DNA of 64,000 nt from Dictyophora rubrovolvata. Its lineage: Eukaryota > Basidiomycota > Agaricomycetes > Phallales > Phallaceae. Shown here piece after piece: positions 21,164 through 32,914 of this stretch. The notes beneath the pieces are model-generated. The model did not search any database. It saw nothing but the letters and a program-made list of their open reading frames with translations, and was not told the DNA's origin. The first letter of the stretch is position 1. The number at the start of each line of letters is the position of its first letter. The position numbers and the translations under genes are program-made. The stretch lies in NCBI GenBank assembly GCA_029959195.1, contig CP114125.1, positions 1 through 64,000 on the forward strand. Direction: 5' to 3'.

Positions 21164-22758
21164 GGATTGTCCGTTGAAAGCTCACTAATTAAATATAAAG
21201 TAAAGTAAAAGAGGGGGAACAAAGTGGGAAAGCTGGAAGGAATTGAAACTGGGTTCGAGTGCGAACGAAATAAAGAGAAGAAGAAAAAAAATTAAAAGAA
21301 GAATAAAGTAGGAGGGGAAAAGTTTGGACCAGTCAAAAGGTTTAGTGTGTTACAGAAGGGAAGCTGATGTAAACTCAGGTCTGTCGTTTTTATATCGTCG
21401 CTTGTTTGGAGAGCATCTTTTGATGGCGCTTTTTTCATTTATTTCACATTGCCCATGTCTGGCACTTGAGATATTTTTGCGTCCTTTTGCTGTCCAATGA
21501 CCTGCGATGTAGATTGTACATATCCTAAGTGAGAAATTCGTACCTTGCTCGACCCTTGACCATTTTTTTGAGGCGAAAATGAGTATGTAATGGATTGTTC
21601 CTCGTGCGGAGGATTTCCCCCCCCCCGCTGCTGGCAGGTACGGGTGCCGTCTTGGCCGTGAGTCCATATTTTGAGATGACGCCTCCGGATTATCCACAAA
21701 TAACGATTACATTGATGTGGCTTGGGTCAGGTAAATTTCATTAGATTATTGATTGTATTACGTTCCACGAGCACAGCATCGCACATAATCTTACCCACTA
21801 CTGATTGATGCAATATCCCGACGCTCATGTGCACAGCTAGAGAGGGACCAAACTCTTCAACAGCTGGGTGATGCGCAGCCCTACGCAAAAACGAGAACGA
21901 CTCGCCTTGACTCTACAAGCGACACAGCTCACCAACAACCATCATTCACGGTGGTCATCATCCCACGTCCCAGCGTAACGGATACTGTAACATTAAGAAG
22001 GCTATACTCATTCGGAGTCACGAGGCTTCAAAGGATGCCAAGAAGGACTTGGTATGTATAACAGTATGGCTCAAAGCAATTATATGTATCATTAGGATTA
22101 ATTAGGGCGAATCAAACGACTCAAGGGGCCAAGTAATAGCGAGGGACAATAATAAAACAATGGACTCAAATCAAACAGTATCTGTGTGATAGGGACGAAA
22201 GGATGAACGTGGGTCTCACACCGGTAATCGTATTTGATCCATCAATAAAGGGTACCTTACCGCATTCTTCCATGTTAAAAGCTTCTTATTGCAGTCTGTA
22301 AAATGCACGGGAAATTGAATGTCCTATATAATATGTTTGTGGATGATTTGGAGAAAGCGTCAACGTCGCTTAACGCAAGTCTTTAAAAAAGGATATGCAT
22401 CTTATCCATAAATAAGTTTTGTATGTTTCTGACAAAGTTTCTAATCAACTTTTCTATTCGCCAATCTAGATACGTTTTGTTCAACCGGAACGGTGATTGC
22501 CCGGAGCACTTATGTACCTCTCCGGCGGCTCTACTAGTTATGAGACGACATCACAATACTTGGGAGTTCGTTCGTAACGACAAAGTAATAAAGCTGTCAA
22601 AATATGAATTCGTGCCGCCATGGTACAATTACATTAATGGCGGAAAACACCAAGTGCCGAAACGAGAGAAAAAAAGGGAGGGTAGACATATACGAAAAAG
22701 GACATGGGGGCTATCATGTTGAGCACAAGACTTGAGACATCTTCAATTAACCAGCCAA
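21164..22758. other. Intergenic region, 1.6 kb, no recognised gene
   Basis: Upstream of the HPP gene there is a purine-rich tract (21200-21320) that may be its promoter or 5' UTR. The ORFs at 21350-21699 (minus) and 22423-22722 (plus) have no recognisable family and poor coding character. A run of nine C lies near 21620. Nothing more is seen. Confidence 0.45.
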
Positions 22759-23666
22759 TCAATCACCTCTGGTGCGACTACCACTGGCTTGGCGAATATT
22801 CCCAGCCCCACCTCGGCCTGAAGAAAAGGTAATGTGCTCTCCGCCACCGGGTTGAGATTCGTGAATGGGGGGAAGGTCGATACCTGGAGAAGGGACTGGG
22901 GTGAGATTGGCAGCGCCGCCACGGCCAGTTGAATGACTTTTAAAGGAAAAATGGTCAGCACATGAGGATGTTTAGCTGAGGTTAAAAAAAAAACAAATTA
23001 CATTCCGTCAGGGTGTTGATGTTGATAGTGCTGGTGATGTTTCAGCCTTTCTAGCTCATCCAGCATGGCGATATCTCTGTTGTCCGTTGTCGTGGTTGGA
23101 GACACCATATTTCCAGCGCCACCACGACCCGAGCTGCGTACACCTGAACGAGATCTGGACTTGGCAACGTCTGCAGCAGCAGCAACAGCAAGAGGAGATG
23201 TTGAAGAAGTGATGTTCCCGGCACCTCCACGACCAGAAGAATGAGGTAGCTCCACATCGCGTTCTGAGTATTGCCTGATAATGTCCTTCTCGTACTGTGA
23301 TGACGGCGGCAATGATGGGGATGCGGGACCGCGGGATGGGGAGCGAATATTGCCTGCTCCGCCACGGCCTGAGTGGGTAATGGCTGGTGTAACATTCATC
23401 TCGCGACCTCTTGTTTGGGAGTAATCATCTGGACCATCTTTCGCCGTCCTTGGGAGTGTCAGTGCTGGATCGCGGGACGTGCTGGTGCGACGGATATTGC
23501 CTGCGCCACCGCGACCGGACGAATGCTGTAGTAATAATCTGAGACGAAAATGAACTTGGAATCGATGAAACAATACGCGTACGAAAGCATCTCGACCTCT
23601 TGACTGAGAACGAGACTGTGTGTAAGAGGTTGCGTCAGCGGCCGAGTCTGTAAAAGAAGAAGACAT
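22759..23666 (-). CDS. GRGGAGN-repeat protein (DUF3602-like)
   Basis: Exons 23666-23583, 23525-23002 and 22936-22759 encode 261 residues beginning MSSSFTDSAADATSYTQSRS. The protein is low-complexity apart from six copies of S(S/T)GRGGA(G/A)N(I/M/L) spaced about 25-55 residues apart, the pattern of the fungal DUF3602 family. One copy is changed to GRGGAAN. The spacers are rich in Ser, Arg and Pro. Function is unknown: Arg-Gly-Gly motifs can bind RNA or be methylated, which is only a suggestion here. Both introns are GT-AG. Each junction falls next to a repeat, so the exons carry complete units. Confidence 0.85.
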
Positions 23667-23867
23667 CAAAACGAGGGAAGTCAGAAGATGTCGGGGAAAG
23701 AAGACAAAAAAGGGAATGGGTGTTCCACTCGGCAAGAAGAAAAAGAAAAGAGATAAGGAGACTCAGGGCGACTGTTGATATATGATAAGTCAACAGGCTG
23801 TTATTGGGAGAGACTTGGGAGACGACACGGCAGTCGTTGGCTTATCCTTATCCCTTATCTCTCGTTA

Positions 23868-24185
23868 TCACAGCGTAGCGCTTGTATAAATACCAAACCC
23901 GTTTTCCTTATCTCTGTGACGGTCCCTGAACAAAAAGACTCTTGTTTCATTACCTGCGTTCTTATTGATAAACATACGGTCGTCGCTGTCGTCGCCGTCG
24001 TTGTCTGCGAGAGAGGAAGGGAGAGAGAGAGCAGAGGTGTTAGAAGGCTGCAACCAGATCCTGGATAGTCTTGTTCCCAAACCGGCTAATGACTCGGAAA
24101 GTGTGGACCGAGATTCCCAGGGCTGAAGTTGAGGCTGAGACTGAGGCTTCCGCTGTTGTTGTCGTTGAAGTTGGGTTTTGAGCAT
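23868..24185 (-). CDS. Hypothetical ORF upstream of the GRGGAGN gene
   Basis: A 105-codon frame from the ATG at 24185, starting MLKTQLQRQQQRKPQSQPQL, is Gln-rich and then Ser/Asp-rich. It may be a separate small gene, a 5' exon of the GRGGAGN gene, or chance. An in-frame ATG at 24242 lies at the start of a (GATGG)n tract. No family is recognised. Confidence 0.25.
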   Translation of the reverse strand: MLKTQLQRQQQRKPQSQPQLQPWESRSTLSESLAGLGTRLSRIWLQPSNTSALSLPSSLADNDGDDSDDRMFINKNAGNETRVFLFRDRHRDKENGFGIYTSATL

Positions 24186-24242
24186 TGTCTTGAGTAGTAT
24201 GAAGGATGGAATGGTGGATGGGATGGGATGGGATGGGAACAA

Positions 24243-25844
24243 GAGGGGGATGGGAATGGCCTGTCGTCGGGCGACACGGACGGAGCTTTTAAAAAGGGGG
24301 GAGAGGTCGGTCAGCTGGACTTCAAAGTAGGGGCTGTTTCGAGGTACGCCCTAACCACGTTATACATATGACGCGTCCATGGCCTTATTATATTGATATT
24401 TTGTCACATTTACCCTAGTACAACGACCATTTTAATTCTATTTTTTTCTCACTCTTCATTAGGGTTGTTTGTACCCTTACTCGATTAATATATGGACCAG
24501 GACTGCCTTCGAATTCTCCTCGTCGCTCTTCCTTTTTTACATGGATTCAAAAATGTCTATCTGTCCAGCTCCAGTTAGGCACGTTCTGTGCCATGGCCAA
24601 CGGTGGGCAAGCTGACATCATCCAAAGCGAAGAAGATGCCATCAGGTGCAATGCAATATTGCACGTGTGAGATTCTTGACCTGTTGCAAATACACCTGTT
24701 GATTTCACTCATCTGTTCAACCATTAGCATCATTCCCAATTCGATCTTCTCAAGTCATTGGCCGCGTTTCAAGACCCGTTCCATTCTTTCTTGTTAAGCG
24801 AAAGACAAACGTTCCCCAAAGACGTCCAATCCCAAGAATGTGGTGCAAGCCAAACTTTCAACCAGTTCATTTCAAAAGACCGCTTGTCTTTTGACTGTCA
24901 TCCATCCAGCCTCTTCACTGTTCAAAAATTTCAAGCGCGTTAACGTAATGTTTCAGGAACTAGCTTCGTGCCATAATTTGTTTGTTTATTTTACTTCAGC
25001 TGACTCCATCAGTCGCCGCCATGGCCAATGATGAATGATGTTGGCGTGTAACCCTTCACTAAGTCTAGTTTGGCTAATACGTTCTCCATTCTCGTGACTC
25101 CGTGGGTTTTTTATTTAGGAGTTGAATAGCCCAAATTTCACTGGTTAGAACCAAGATCCGTGGTTTATACACACTATTCATATGTCAGTGATTGTGTTGT
25201 ATTCCTCAGGCAATAACTGTATTTACCTTTTCCTCAAGCTTTCGCTACGCGTTCCGCCTTCAACCCTTGTTTATCAAAAGTGGAACGTTGCACGTCTAAT
25301 ATGTCTTACAGTCGAGACAGTCTTTTTGGGACGTGTGACGTTCCTATCACAAGGTTTGTCTCCAGAGTCAGGTTGTCTGGCTGGCTCTGCGTCCAGCCTT
25401 CCCTTCTAACGCTTGTAGAATCCCCCTAACCGTGCCAGATCTGACTCATTCGTGATATGAGAAAGCTTTTTGTAACATCTCCAAACTGCTTCGACATTGA
25501 ACAATACAATCCAAACGCTGTTGGTGTGGATTCACACCCAACTAGCTTACAAGTTAACGCTATGGTAGAATTTACTTGAACCGACAGATATAACGAGCAC
25601 AAGATCACCTTTCTCTCCAAACAATATGTTTCAATTTCAAAATTATGCTGCGCTGAGCATGTTAATTTCCAGTTTATACTTACGCTTGCGTAATGCGACG
25701 CAGAACAGCCTGCCATCGTTGACTCGGGAAATCAAGTTATGCTTTGTACTTAATTCTAGTTTGGTTCAGAATTCACTATTACATACAATTTTTCCGTAGT
25801 AAATCTCTTGGCTTGTGTTAAAAAAATATACTGATAAACAAAAT
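24243..25844. other. Intergenic region, 1.6 kb, no recognised gene
   Basis: Only short ORFs on both strands with no family resemblance. AT content rises towards 25800. No repeat longer than a few units and no RNA gene is seen. Confidence 0.5.
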
Positions 25845-27010
25845 TTAGATTTTATATAATGCTCCAAGCAAACACTCTCGTCGCCACTTTTCGTTTCCTG
25901 CGTTCGAAAGAAAAGTAAAGCCTTCAGAAATAACCCCGTCAATCATCTCATCTGATCCCCATTTTGGTCTTGCAATGGGTGTAGTAGCAATCAAATGTGC
26001 GCCGACGTGCGCAGTGGCCACTTTCGCAGTCTCATCGAGATCGAGAATTGAGGACACGACCGATTTATACGACTGAATAAATTTCGACACTAATTCATCA
26101 ACCGCAACGCGAGACGATGGGTGAAATTTTTGAAGTGTATAAAGTTCCGCTACGAATTGGCCGACGTCAAGTCCTGCTAGTCCTGGCTTACCAAGTTCCC
26201 AGTCGATGATCGTCAATTGATCCATGGAATCGCCGTGGACGACGATATTGCCGGGCCAAAAGTCGCCCATAACAAGGACCTCGTTCGTATGTTTGATTTT
26301 ATCTTGTGTAGAATCTATCAAAGCGATAATCTCGCCCAGATGCGGAGTTGTGGGAGAAAGGCTGTTCTTGACAACGCCGTAAGTGACGTAGGCAGATATA
26401 TGACGTGCCTGAACGTTCTTTGAAAACCTTTCTTTAAGTAACACACCCGGTGAATCGGCCGGTTGAGATTGATGGGAGACAAAGTGTAATTTTCCTAAGA
26501 ACTGTCCTAAAGAGACACCGATTTGTCCTGCCAATTCGGCGGACAGCGAGCGATGCTTCAGAAAGTCCTTAAGCGTCATGCTGGTTTGACCGCAATCTTG
26601 AAAGATAATAACTTTGTTATTCGCGTCTTCGTAAAATATCGTCGGAAGAGAAATGTTGACAACAGGGGGGATGATCTTTGGAATTTCTTGACACGCTAGA
26701 ATTTCGAAATCCTGACAAAAGACGGTCTCCAGGGTTCGCAAAGAAGTCTTTCCCGTCAGGGAGGACTTACCTGACGTACCACGTCAAACGGGAAATTCCG
26801 ATTTGTTGCGACATAGGGCTCAGCATGTTTCAGAATAGCATGCGAAATTGCTACTTGAGGTGTGGCCGCATGCGCAAAAGGCTTTTCCAATGTTATACGG
26901 TAAGTAAAGTTTCCAATACCGCCGACAAGCGGTGTCACGTTGGAAGCTGGAAAAGGAGTTTGGAGGAGATAGGCTTTGACCCCGTCAGGAGTGGTAAGAT
27001 CGAATGACAT
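25845..27010 (-). CDS. APH-type phosphotransferase (kinase-like), copy A
   Basis: Exons 27010-26771 and 26711-25845 encode 368 residues, starting MSFDLTTPDGVKAYLLQTPF. The order follows the aminoglycoside phosphotransferase/choline-kinase fold: nucleotide-binding NFTYRITL, AILKHAEP with the ATP-anchoring Lys, hinge FQDCGQ, catalytic loop MGDFWPGN (about residue 228) and metal-binding IDWE. The usual His before the catalytic Asp is Met, as in several fungal methylthioribose-kinase-like proteins. The substrate is unknown. The intron (26712-26770, 59 nt) is GT-AG; the acceptor chosen aligns with the paralogue at 28058. The two copies are divergently transcribed and share the intron position. Confidence 0.88.
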
Positions 27011-28057
27011 CGCGCCTCGTTAAGAAAGAATAGCTGATGTGGAGTGCTTTTATGCTCCCTTTTGAGTCTTCGTCCTTCCTAGTCACCGTCCTTCCTAGTC
27101 ACTTTACCTTGATTGAGTTCGGTGCCGAGCCCGGAACGGAAGAGTCGGGCTTGATCTGACTCCGAGACGCCTTTATTTCTGAAACGAAATATTGCAAAGG
27201 ATGCACCTGTCTCCATCCAACCCAGAACATAGACGATACTCGAGACGACAAGTTTCCAATGAAGTGCGTCACCAATGTGATCGATGTAGCGCGCGTTGCC
27301 CCAAAACGGCGCCTTTCTGAAGTCGTAGAAGTTCATCTACAAGTCGTTTTGAGTAATCCGTCGCTTGTTGCTTTAATGCTTTCCTAATTTGATATTCGTG
27401 GCAAATATGTACATAGTTAAAAGAGCTATCACTATTCAGATGGTGAGTTTACAGGCTTTTGTACTTGCTTATTAATAATTTACTTAACTTGTTCTCTGGT
27501 AAATCAGTGCATATGAAGAACATTTCCTTTCAGTGATGTGATGTGCGCTGTAATTTTTGTTATGAGTGGCGTCCTTGCGTTGACAAGCATTTCACAGGAA
27601 TTACAACAATAAGCATGTAAGCAAAGAATACGTTCTGAGAATCCATCGTCGTTACTTCTCTTTTTGTTTAGGAATCGATTGGTTTGTTGTAGATTGCATA
27701 AAAGAAGGTTTTTCCCAGACGAACAGATACCAGAAAAATGATAGGCGAAAATTGCGCTCACTTTTACTACATGTTCAGCTGACCATCATCCAGTCACTGG
27801 ATTGCATAGGTGACTCTTTATCCCAGCACGTACTCATGAAGGAATGACAAGGCTCAGGTTCACACGACTCATATCCCGATTCGTCCCGAAATGCTGAGAA
27901 GTCGTCAACTTGCCTGTTAATCCGAAGATTTAAGAAAGCAAATTTAGATCATATATGACTGATTAATATATTAGGCGTTGATATATAACTGCTACCTTGA
28001 TTCTGGATTGCGTTCCCTTTCTTCAAGTTCCACACTCTATTATATCCGACTGTAACC
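27011..28057. other. Divergent intergenic region between the APH paralogues
   Basis: This holds the two promoters. It also contains the doubtful 85-codon ORF listed separately, and a minus-strand ORF at 27504-27761 that has no recognised family. Confidence 0.5.
27079..27336 (-). CDS. Possible small membrane protein or gene remnant
   Basis: An 85-codon frame starting MNFYDFRKAPFWGNARYID includes one hydrophobic stretch (WKLVVSSIVYVLGWMETGA) long enough for a membrane helix, followed by a charged tail. It lies 69 bp upstream of APH copy A on the same strand. Its composition is protein-like, but no family is recognised. It may be a remnant of a longer gene or a chance frame. Confidence 0.3.
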   Translation of the reverse strand: MNFYDFRKAPFWGNARYIDHIGDALHWKLVVSSIVYVLGWMETGASFAIFRFRNKGVSESDQARLFRSGLGTELNQGKVTRKDGD

Positions 28058-29249
28058 ATGGAATCCCGTGTGCATGATCTCACGACCATAGATGGTGTCA
28101 AGTCATATCTTTCGCAGACACTGTTCGCAGCTGGAAAAGTAACGACTCTTGGGGGTGGAGCAATCAACTTCACGTACCGAATTACCTTGGACAAGCCATA
28201 TGTTTCGCCATCTCTAGGGAATGGAACCTCTAATATTCCAGTTCTTACGGCGATCTTGAAACATGCTGAACCTTTCCCAGCCACTTACAGGACTTTCCCA
28301 TTTGATGTTGAGCGCCAGGCAGGTCTACCTTTGTACACGCTTTGGGAACAAACTTAACCCCTATCTATTCAAGGATCATGAGATTACGGCATTCATTGAA
28401 ATTCCAAAAATTACTTCATCATCCTCCGTTTATGTCCCCAAAGTGTATCACACCGATTTTGAGCATCATGTTCTCATTATGGAGGATTGTGGCCAAGGGT
28501 CTACAGATTTAAAGGAGTATTTGCGGTATAAATCACTTCCACTTGATACAGCCAGACGTATTGGCCATGATTTAGGCCAATTCCTTGCGGAGATACATCT
28601 CACCTCCCACGAATCTCAAGCGCTAGATTCGTTCCCAGTGCAGCTAAAAAATACGTTCGCCAAGAATCATGCAGGACGTGCATTCAGTGCCAGGATTACT
28701 TACGGTGTCATTTTGGACGAATCCAGACTTCCGCCTACTTTCCCAAACGTAGATGAGATTCGTGCTTTGGCACAAGCAGCACAAGATAGGTTCATGTCTA
28801 CGAATGAGGTACTCGTGATGGGGGATTTCTCTCCGAGAAACATGCTCGTCCATGGAGAAATGGTTGAGCGTGTTGGAATTGTTGATTGGGAATTCGTTCG
28901 ACCCGGATTTCCGGGAGCTGACATTGGGGAATTCATGGCCGAGCTCTACGCGCTGCGTAAATTCTATCCCTGGTGCTCGGAGGCAGTGGAAACACTCGGT
29001 TCGGCGTTCATCACTCGATATAAATCGGTAATCAGCAGTAATAAGTCTATGAAACTTGACGAGATTGCCAAGGCTGCTTTGTTACACGCCGGGGCGCAGC
29101 TTTTTGGTGTTACTCGATTTGCGCAACCGAAATGGGGTTCTGACGAAGAGATACAACAGATTAGTTTGGAAGGGTTGGATATTATTCTCACAGGAAATGT
29201 CGGGGTTGAATGGTATAGCAAGTGTCTTCTGGACTCATTGTTACTTTAG
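28058..29249 (+). CDS. APH-type phosphotransferase (kinase-like), copy B
   Basis: Exons 28058-28318 and 28374-29249 encode 378 residues, collinear with the copy at 25845-27010: NFTYRITLDKPY, AILKHAEPFPAT, IMEDCGQG, MGDFSPRNMLVHG, VDWEFVRPGFPGADIG. Catalytic Asp and Asn and the metal Asp are kept, so it is probably an active phosphotransferase of unknown substrate. The intron sits at exactly the same codon as in copy A, but here the donor is GC (CAG|GCAGGT). A longer frame from about 28263 is only an ORF overlapping the intron. The pair arose by inverted duplication, and the sequence identity looks moderate, so the event is not recent. Confidence 0.88.
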
Positions 29250-29875
29250 AATGGGGGCGACGAAGAGTTATGATCTTTTAGGTTATGCTTGAATAATATG
29301 TTCTGTGTCTTTCGCTTGTCACTAGCCGCGCCGGCAGACGAGCTCAAACCGCCTAGTGAATGTTTCTCACGGTTTGCAAGGTTGGTTCTCAGGATCCTCC
29401 GTTCTTTCTGCCCTTACCACTGCCCCCACTTTTAGTACGTTTACTTTCGTCCTATTTCACACCCTTGAACCTGTCCACTTTATTGCCGCTGCGACATGCC
29501 TTAATTTTGAGTGAAATTCGGATTCTTGTCCTTGCTTTAGGCCCAGCGATATTACTTCCTTTGTACGACACATGTGTGAGTTGTACAATGCTGTCTGAGT
29601 TCTCTTTTCAGTCATAATAAAGATTGTATTGCGATCAGTAGTTTCTTATAACATCCTCCAGTTCTAACGCATATCTGACCTGGTCACATTTGGACATTGG
29701 ACAAGCACTTGAATTTATTTTAGGACCCTTTCTCTTTTGGACGGGTTTGGCCGTTAGACATAATCGCAGTTGCGATGGTTCGTCCCTCAAAAGGGACTAG
29801 TTATTGTTTCCTTGGTCCATACACAAAACTTATAAAATACCTCACTCCTCGCTACCTTCACCATCGCCTACCATC
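29250..29875. other. Intergenic region
   Basis: 626 bp between two plus-strand genes. The ORF at 29360-29617 is low-complexity and unrecognised. T-rich stretches near 29700-29830 may belong to the promoter of the next gene. Confidence 0.5.
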
Positions 29876-30391
29876 ATGACTGCTACGTGCTTGTTTGGAC
29901 CTCTTTTCAAGCATTCCCAAGGTAGCAGTGTTAGCTCAAATCGCTCAAAGCTGCAGTTTATTGCCGACAAGTATATGACCAAATGGGACGACCAATATAT
30001 CAAGGCCTATAACCACAAATGGGAGTTACTCATGAAATCTATGACTACCTCCACATGCGACGCAATCTGGGCAATTCGGTTCGCTGAGATTCCATGGCCT
30101 ATCTCACCAACCTTAGCAAAAGAAACACCCGATCCCCTCATTATCACCTGCGCCAATATAACTCGGTTCCTTATATGCCCTTACCGCGATGATAGGCACT
30201 CGTGTTTAGAGAAAGTGTTAAATGAACTAGACAGATGGGATGACTTTGAACTGATGGTCGCGATCAGTCGACACGTCTGTAGAGCTGATAAAAAGAAAGT
30301 CCAGGAGGCCTGGTCTCGTGTCGTGTTAATACTGATGGAGATGAGAGGAGACTACTCTAGTTGCAGTAACCTTGCTCCTTCCGATGTTTAA
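29876..30391 (+). CDS. J-like family protein, short copy without HPD
   Basis: A single exon encodes 171 residues beginning MTATCLFGPLFKHSQGS. From about residue 35 it parallels the C-terminus of the 422-residue protein at 59742-61010: MTKWDDQYIKAYNHKWELLM, RFAEIPWP, RFLICPYRDDR, DRWDDF, and EAWSRVV-LMEMRGD. The HPDRF motif of two other copies in this window is replaced by RWDDF. It lacks the long disordered N-terminus of its relatives. The family is common in mushroom genomes but has no assigned function. An upstream in-frame ATG at 29804 would add 24 residues. Confidence 0.7.
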   Translation: MTATCLFGPLFKHSQGSSVSSNRSKLQFIADKYMTKWDDQYIKAYNHKWELLMKSMTTSTCDAIWAIRFAEIPWPISPTLAKETPDPLIITCANITRFLICPYRDDRHSCLEKVLNELDRWDDFELMVAISRHVCRADKKKVQEAWSRVVLILMEMRGDYSSCSNLAPSDV

Positions 30392-30758
30392 GACATTCGG
30401 TTACCGTGGGTCCGTTTCTTAATGATTCCGTATGCCCTTAAATTAACACTTAATCGAATTAGTTAACCTTGACTTGAATTGTATGTAGACTATTAGACTG
30501 TAAATAATTCAACCATATCTTTTTCCAGTTCAGGTGATCTCAGAACAATCTTCATAAAAAAAAAGCGCTCGACTGTTTTTACCAATTTCAGCATCATTTG
30601 TCAATCTACTAGATGAAAAATATTTGTTTCGATGACATTAATTAATAGATCATCAATTTCGACAGACGGTAGCTGCCTGTCTTTAACAAAACGATTTAAA
30701 GTACAAAGGCCCTGTGAGTGACACATCTTCGTCTAAATCGAATTCTAGATAAATGACG
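30392..30758. other. Convergent intergenic region
   Basis: 367 bp of AT-rich sequence between the 3' ends of the J-like gene and the MFS gene. No feature recognised. Confidence 0.5.
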
Positions 30759-32914
30759 CTATTTTGAAGAATCAAGAGACCGGTCTCGTATGAACAAAGA
30801 GGTGAGCAATGCTAGAGCACACTGGAATGTGCCATACCCAAATGCTCCCGTCAATGCATTTCTATAAGAATCACGAACGATAATCTGAAGAGCAGGATCC
30901 AGCGAGTCAATGTATGCCATGGATTCTCTTACACGACGGACGAGCTGTTGATTATCAGCGGGCAGTCACAAGAAAATACCAGATAAATCCTTGCCTCCTC
31001 AATGTCATATGGTAAGCCAGAAAGCTTCTGCACAAGTACTATACGCAGGACCTGTTGGAGTATAGCACCAGAAAGAGACAATCCAAGGACCGAGCCAAGA
31101 GTTCGGAAGAGAAATGACACTAGAAATGAAAACGTTTGAGTTTCTTTCTCTCCAATAGCTCAAATGGGGTAAGTATACGCACATGCAGTCGCGGCGGCCT
31201 GATCAGAAGGGTCAATACTTGCTATGGTTGCAACTAAAAGAGTGTTTATCGCAATTCCAGCAAAGAATGACAGAATCGCCATAGCTGCAAAACATGAGGC
31301 ATTTTTTTTTTAGTATCAACCGCAGGTATACATGATTCAACCATGGGCTCGGCTTACATGTCGTGACCGCGATTAAGTCCCAGCCTGGGGGCCTGAAATA
31401 CGTCACTACAGTACTAAGGAAGGCAAATAGTACGGCCCCAACAAGACCGAAAGTTGTTAGGAACTTGAACTTTCCCCGTTTTTGGGTCATTATTCCTCCT
31501 ACGAGGTTTCCGGCGACGAGTGCTACAATGATGGGTAAAAGACACAAACTGGCTTGTGATGCGGACTTCCGACTTAGTACTTGGGCATAGAGGGCAAGTT
31601 GAAATATGATCGAGGACCCCACCGACATCAACCACAGCGCTGTCACATAGGATGCTACTAGATTCCGATTCTTGAAGAACCTCGTCGGAGCTACAGGTTC
31701 TTTGGCGAGGGAGGGATTGGATTCAACGATCACAAGTCCGATCATTCCCGAGACAGTTATTGTGAAAGATATGTATGCGATGGGTGATGTCCACGCTACG
31801 TTACTCCCTTTATCGAGAGCCACTAGCAGACTAAATACTACAATGATGAGAAGCAGTGAACCTAGGAAATCAACTCGGCGGAGTTTAGTCAAAGTGTTTT
31901 CTTCTTGTCTGTCTACGTCTTCCCTGTTGATGTTCTCAGGGAAAGCGAACCAAATGGCCAGGAATCCCACCAAGCATATGGGTACTTGAATGGCAAATCC
32001 CCTAAAAGCCAAGCATACTAAGCGTTTGACGGTCGATGGCGATCAGAAAGAAATACCATCGCCAACCGACGCCGTCGACTAAAAAGCCGCCTAGTGGAGC
32101 ACCGACAGCAGTTCCGACCGAATAGATCAAATTTATGATTGCTGAAGATTGGGTTCAACCCTAGCCTTTCAAGAGGTGCATTCCGCCTTACCTTGCCACG
32201 TTCCACGTTGTCGCAATGGTACGATATCAGAAATGGCAACTGTGACCACCCTAGTAATGTTTGTCAAGCTCCAGGAACGGATAAAGTTTCGAGGAGAGTT
32301 CTACGGACGTCAATAAACCTGCGCCTCCAATTCCGCAAATCATTCTTGCTGCGATAAGTTCCGTCATGTCATTCGCTATCGCGCATGCGAAGCATCCGAC
32401 TCCGAAAATGAGATGAGCGAAGAGAAGGCATGATTTGCGACCTAGTGATAAACGTTAGTACAAGCAATTCTTGCGCGATAATCGGACACAAAACCGACCA
32501 AATATGTCACTAAGCTTTCCATATAGTGGTCTAGATGATGTGTCAAGCCCATGTTTCTGTATTAGAAGTTGAGACAGCGGTACTGACTGAAACGCGGTGA
32601 TGGTCATCATGTATGAGGTTGCGATCCAGCTAGCACGCTGAAGCTGATTCATTTCGCTTCCTATCTTAGCATAGGCGGTTGTGATTATAGTGGAATCTAG
32701 TGCCGCAAGAAGGATGCCACCAGACGCAGCTGCGAGCTAGGGCTGTTCGAGAACAACGGCGACATAAAACGACATGGGTGCTTACAAACGTAACGACGTT
32801 AGCTTTTGGTGTTTCACTAACATTCTCCGTAGTCTCAACCGACGTTGTTGCGTCGTACGCAGTTTCCGAGTCAGCGGTGCCAGCGAGGAGAGACGTCCTT
32901 TCATTGTTCGACAT
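30759..32914 (-). CDS. MFS transporter, vacuolar amino-acid permease type (Fnx1/Vba-like), copy A
   Basis: Ten exons encode roughly 540 residues starting MSNNERTSLLAGTADSETAY. Landmarks of the DHA2-type facilitators are clear: LLAALDSTIITTAYAKIG, RASWIATSYMMTITAFQ, PLYGKLSDIFGRKSCLLFAH (the family loop 2-3 motif), ISDIVPLRQRGTWQ, and NRNLVASYVTALWLMSVG. Fission-yeast Fnx1 and budding-yeast Vba proteins move basic and other amino acids into the vacuole, and the same role is inferred. Nine GT-AG introns, several with weak donors (GTCCGT, GTATTT, GTCGGT), keep the frame intact. Start choice: the ATG at 32914 gives the same N-terminal MSN-ERTSLLA as copy B, although an in-frame ATG at 33010 exists. 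Confidence 0.9.

Noticed and set aside
28263-28373. A start at 28263 making one long ORF for APH copy B
   Set aside because: It drops the conserved N-terminal lobe (NFTYRITL, ILKHAEP). The spliced model aligns with copy A from end to end.
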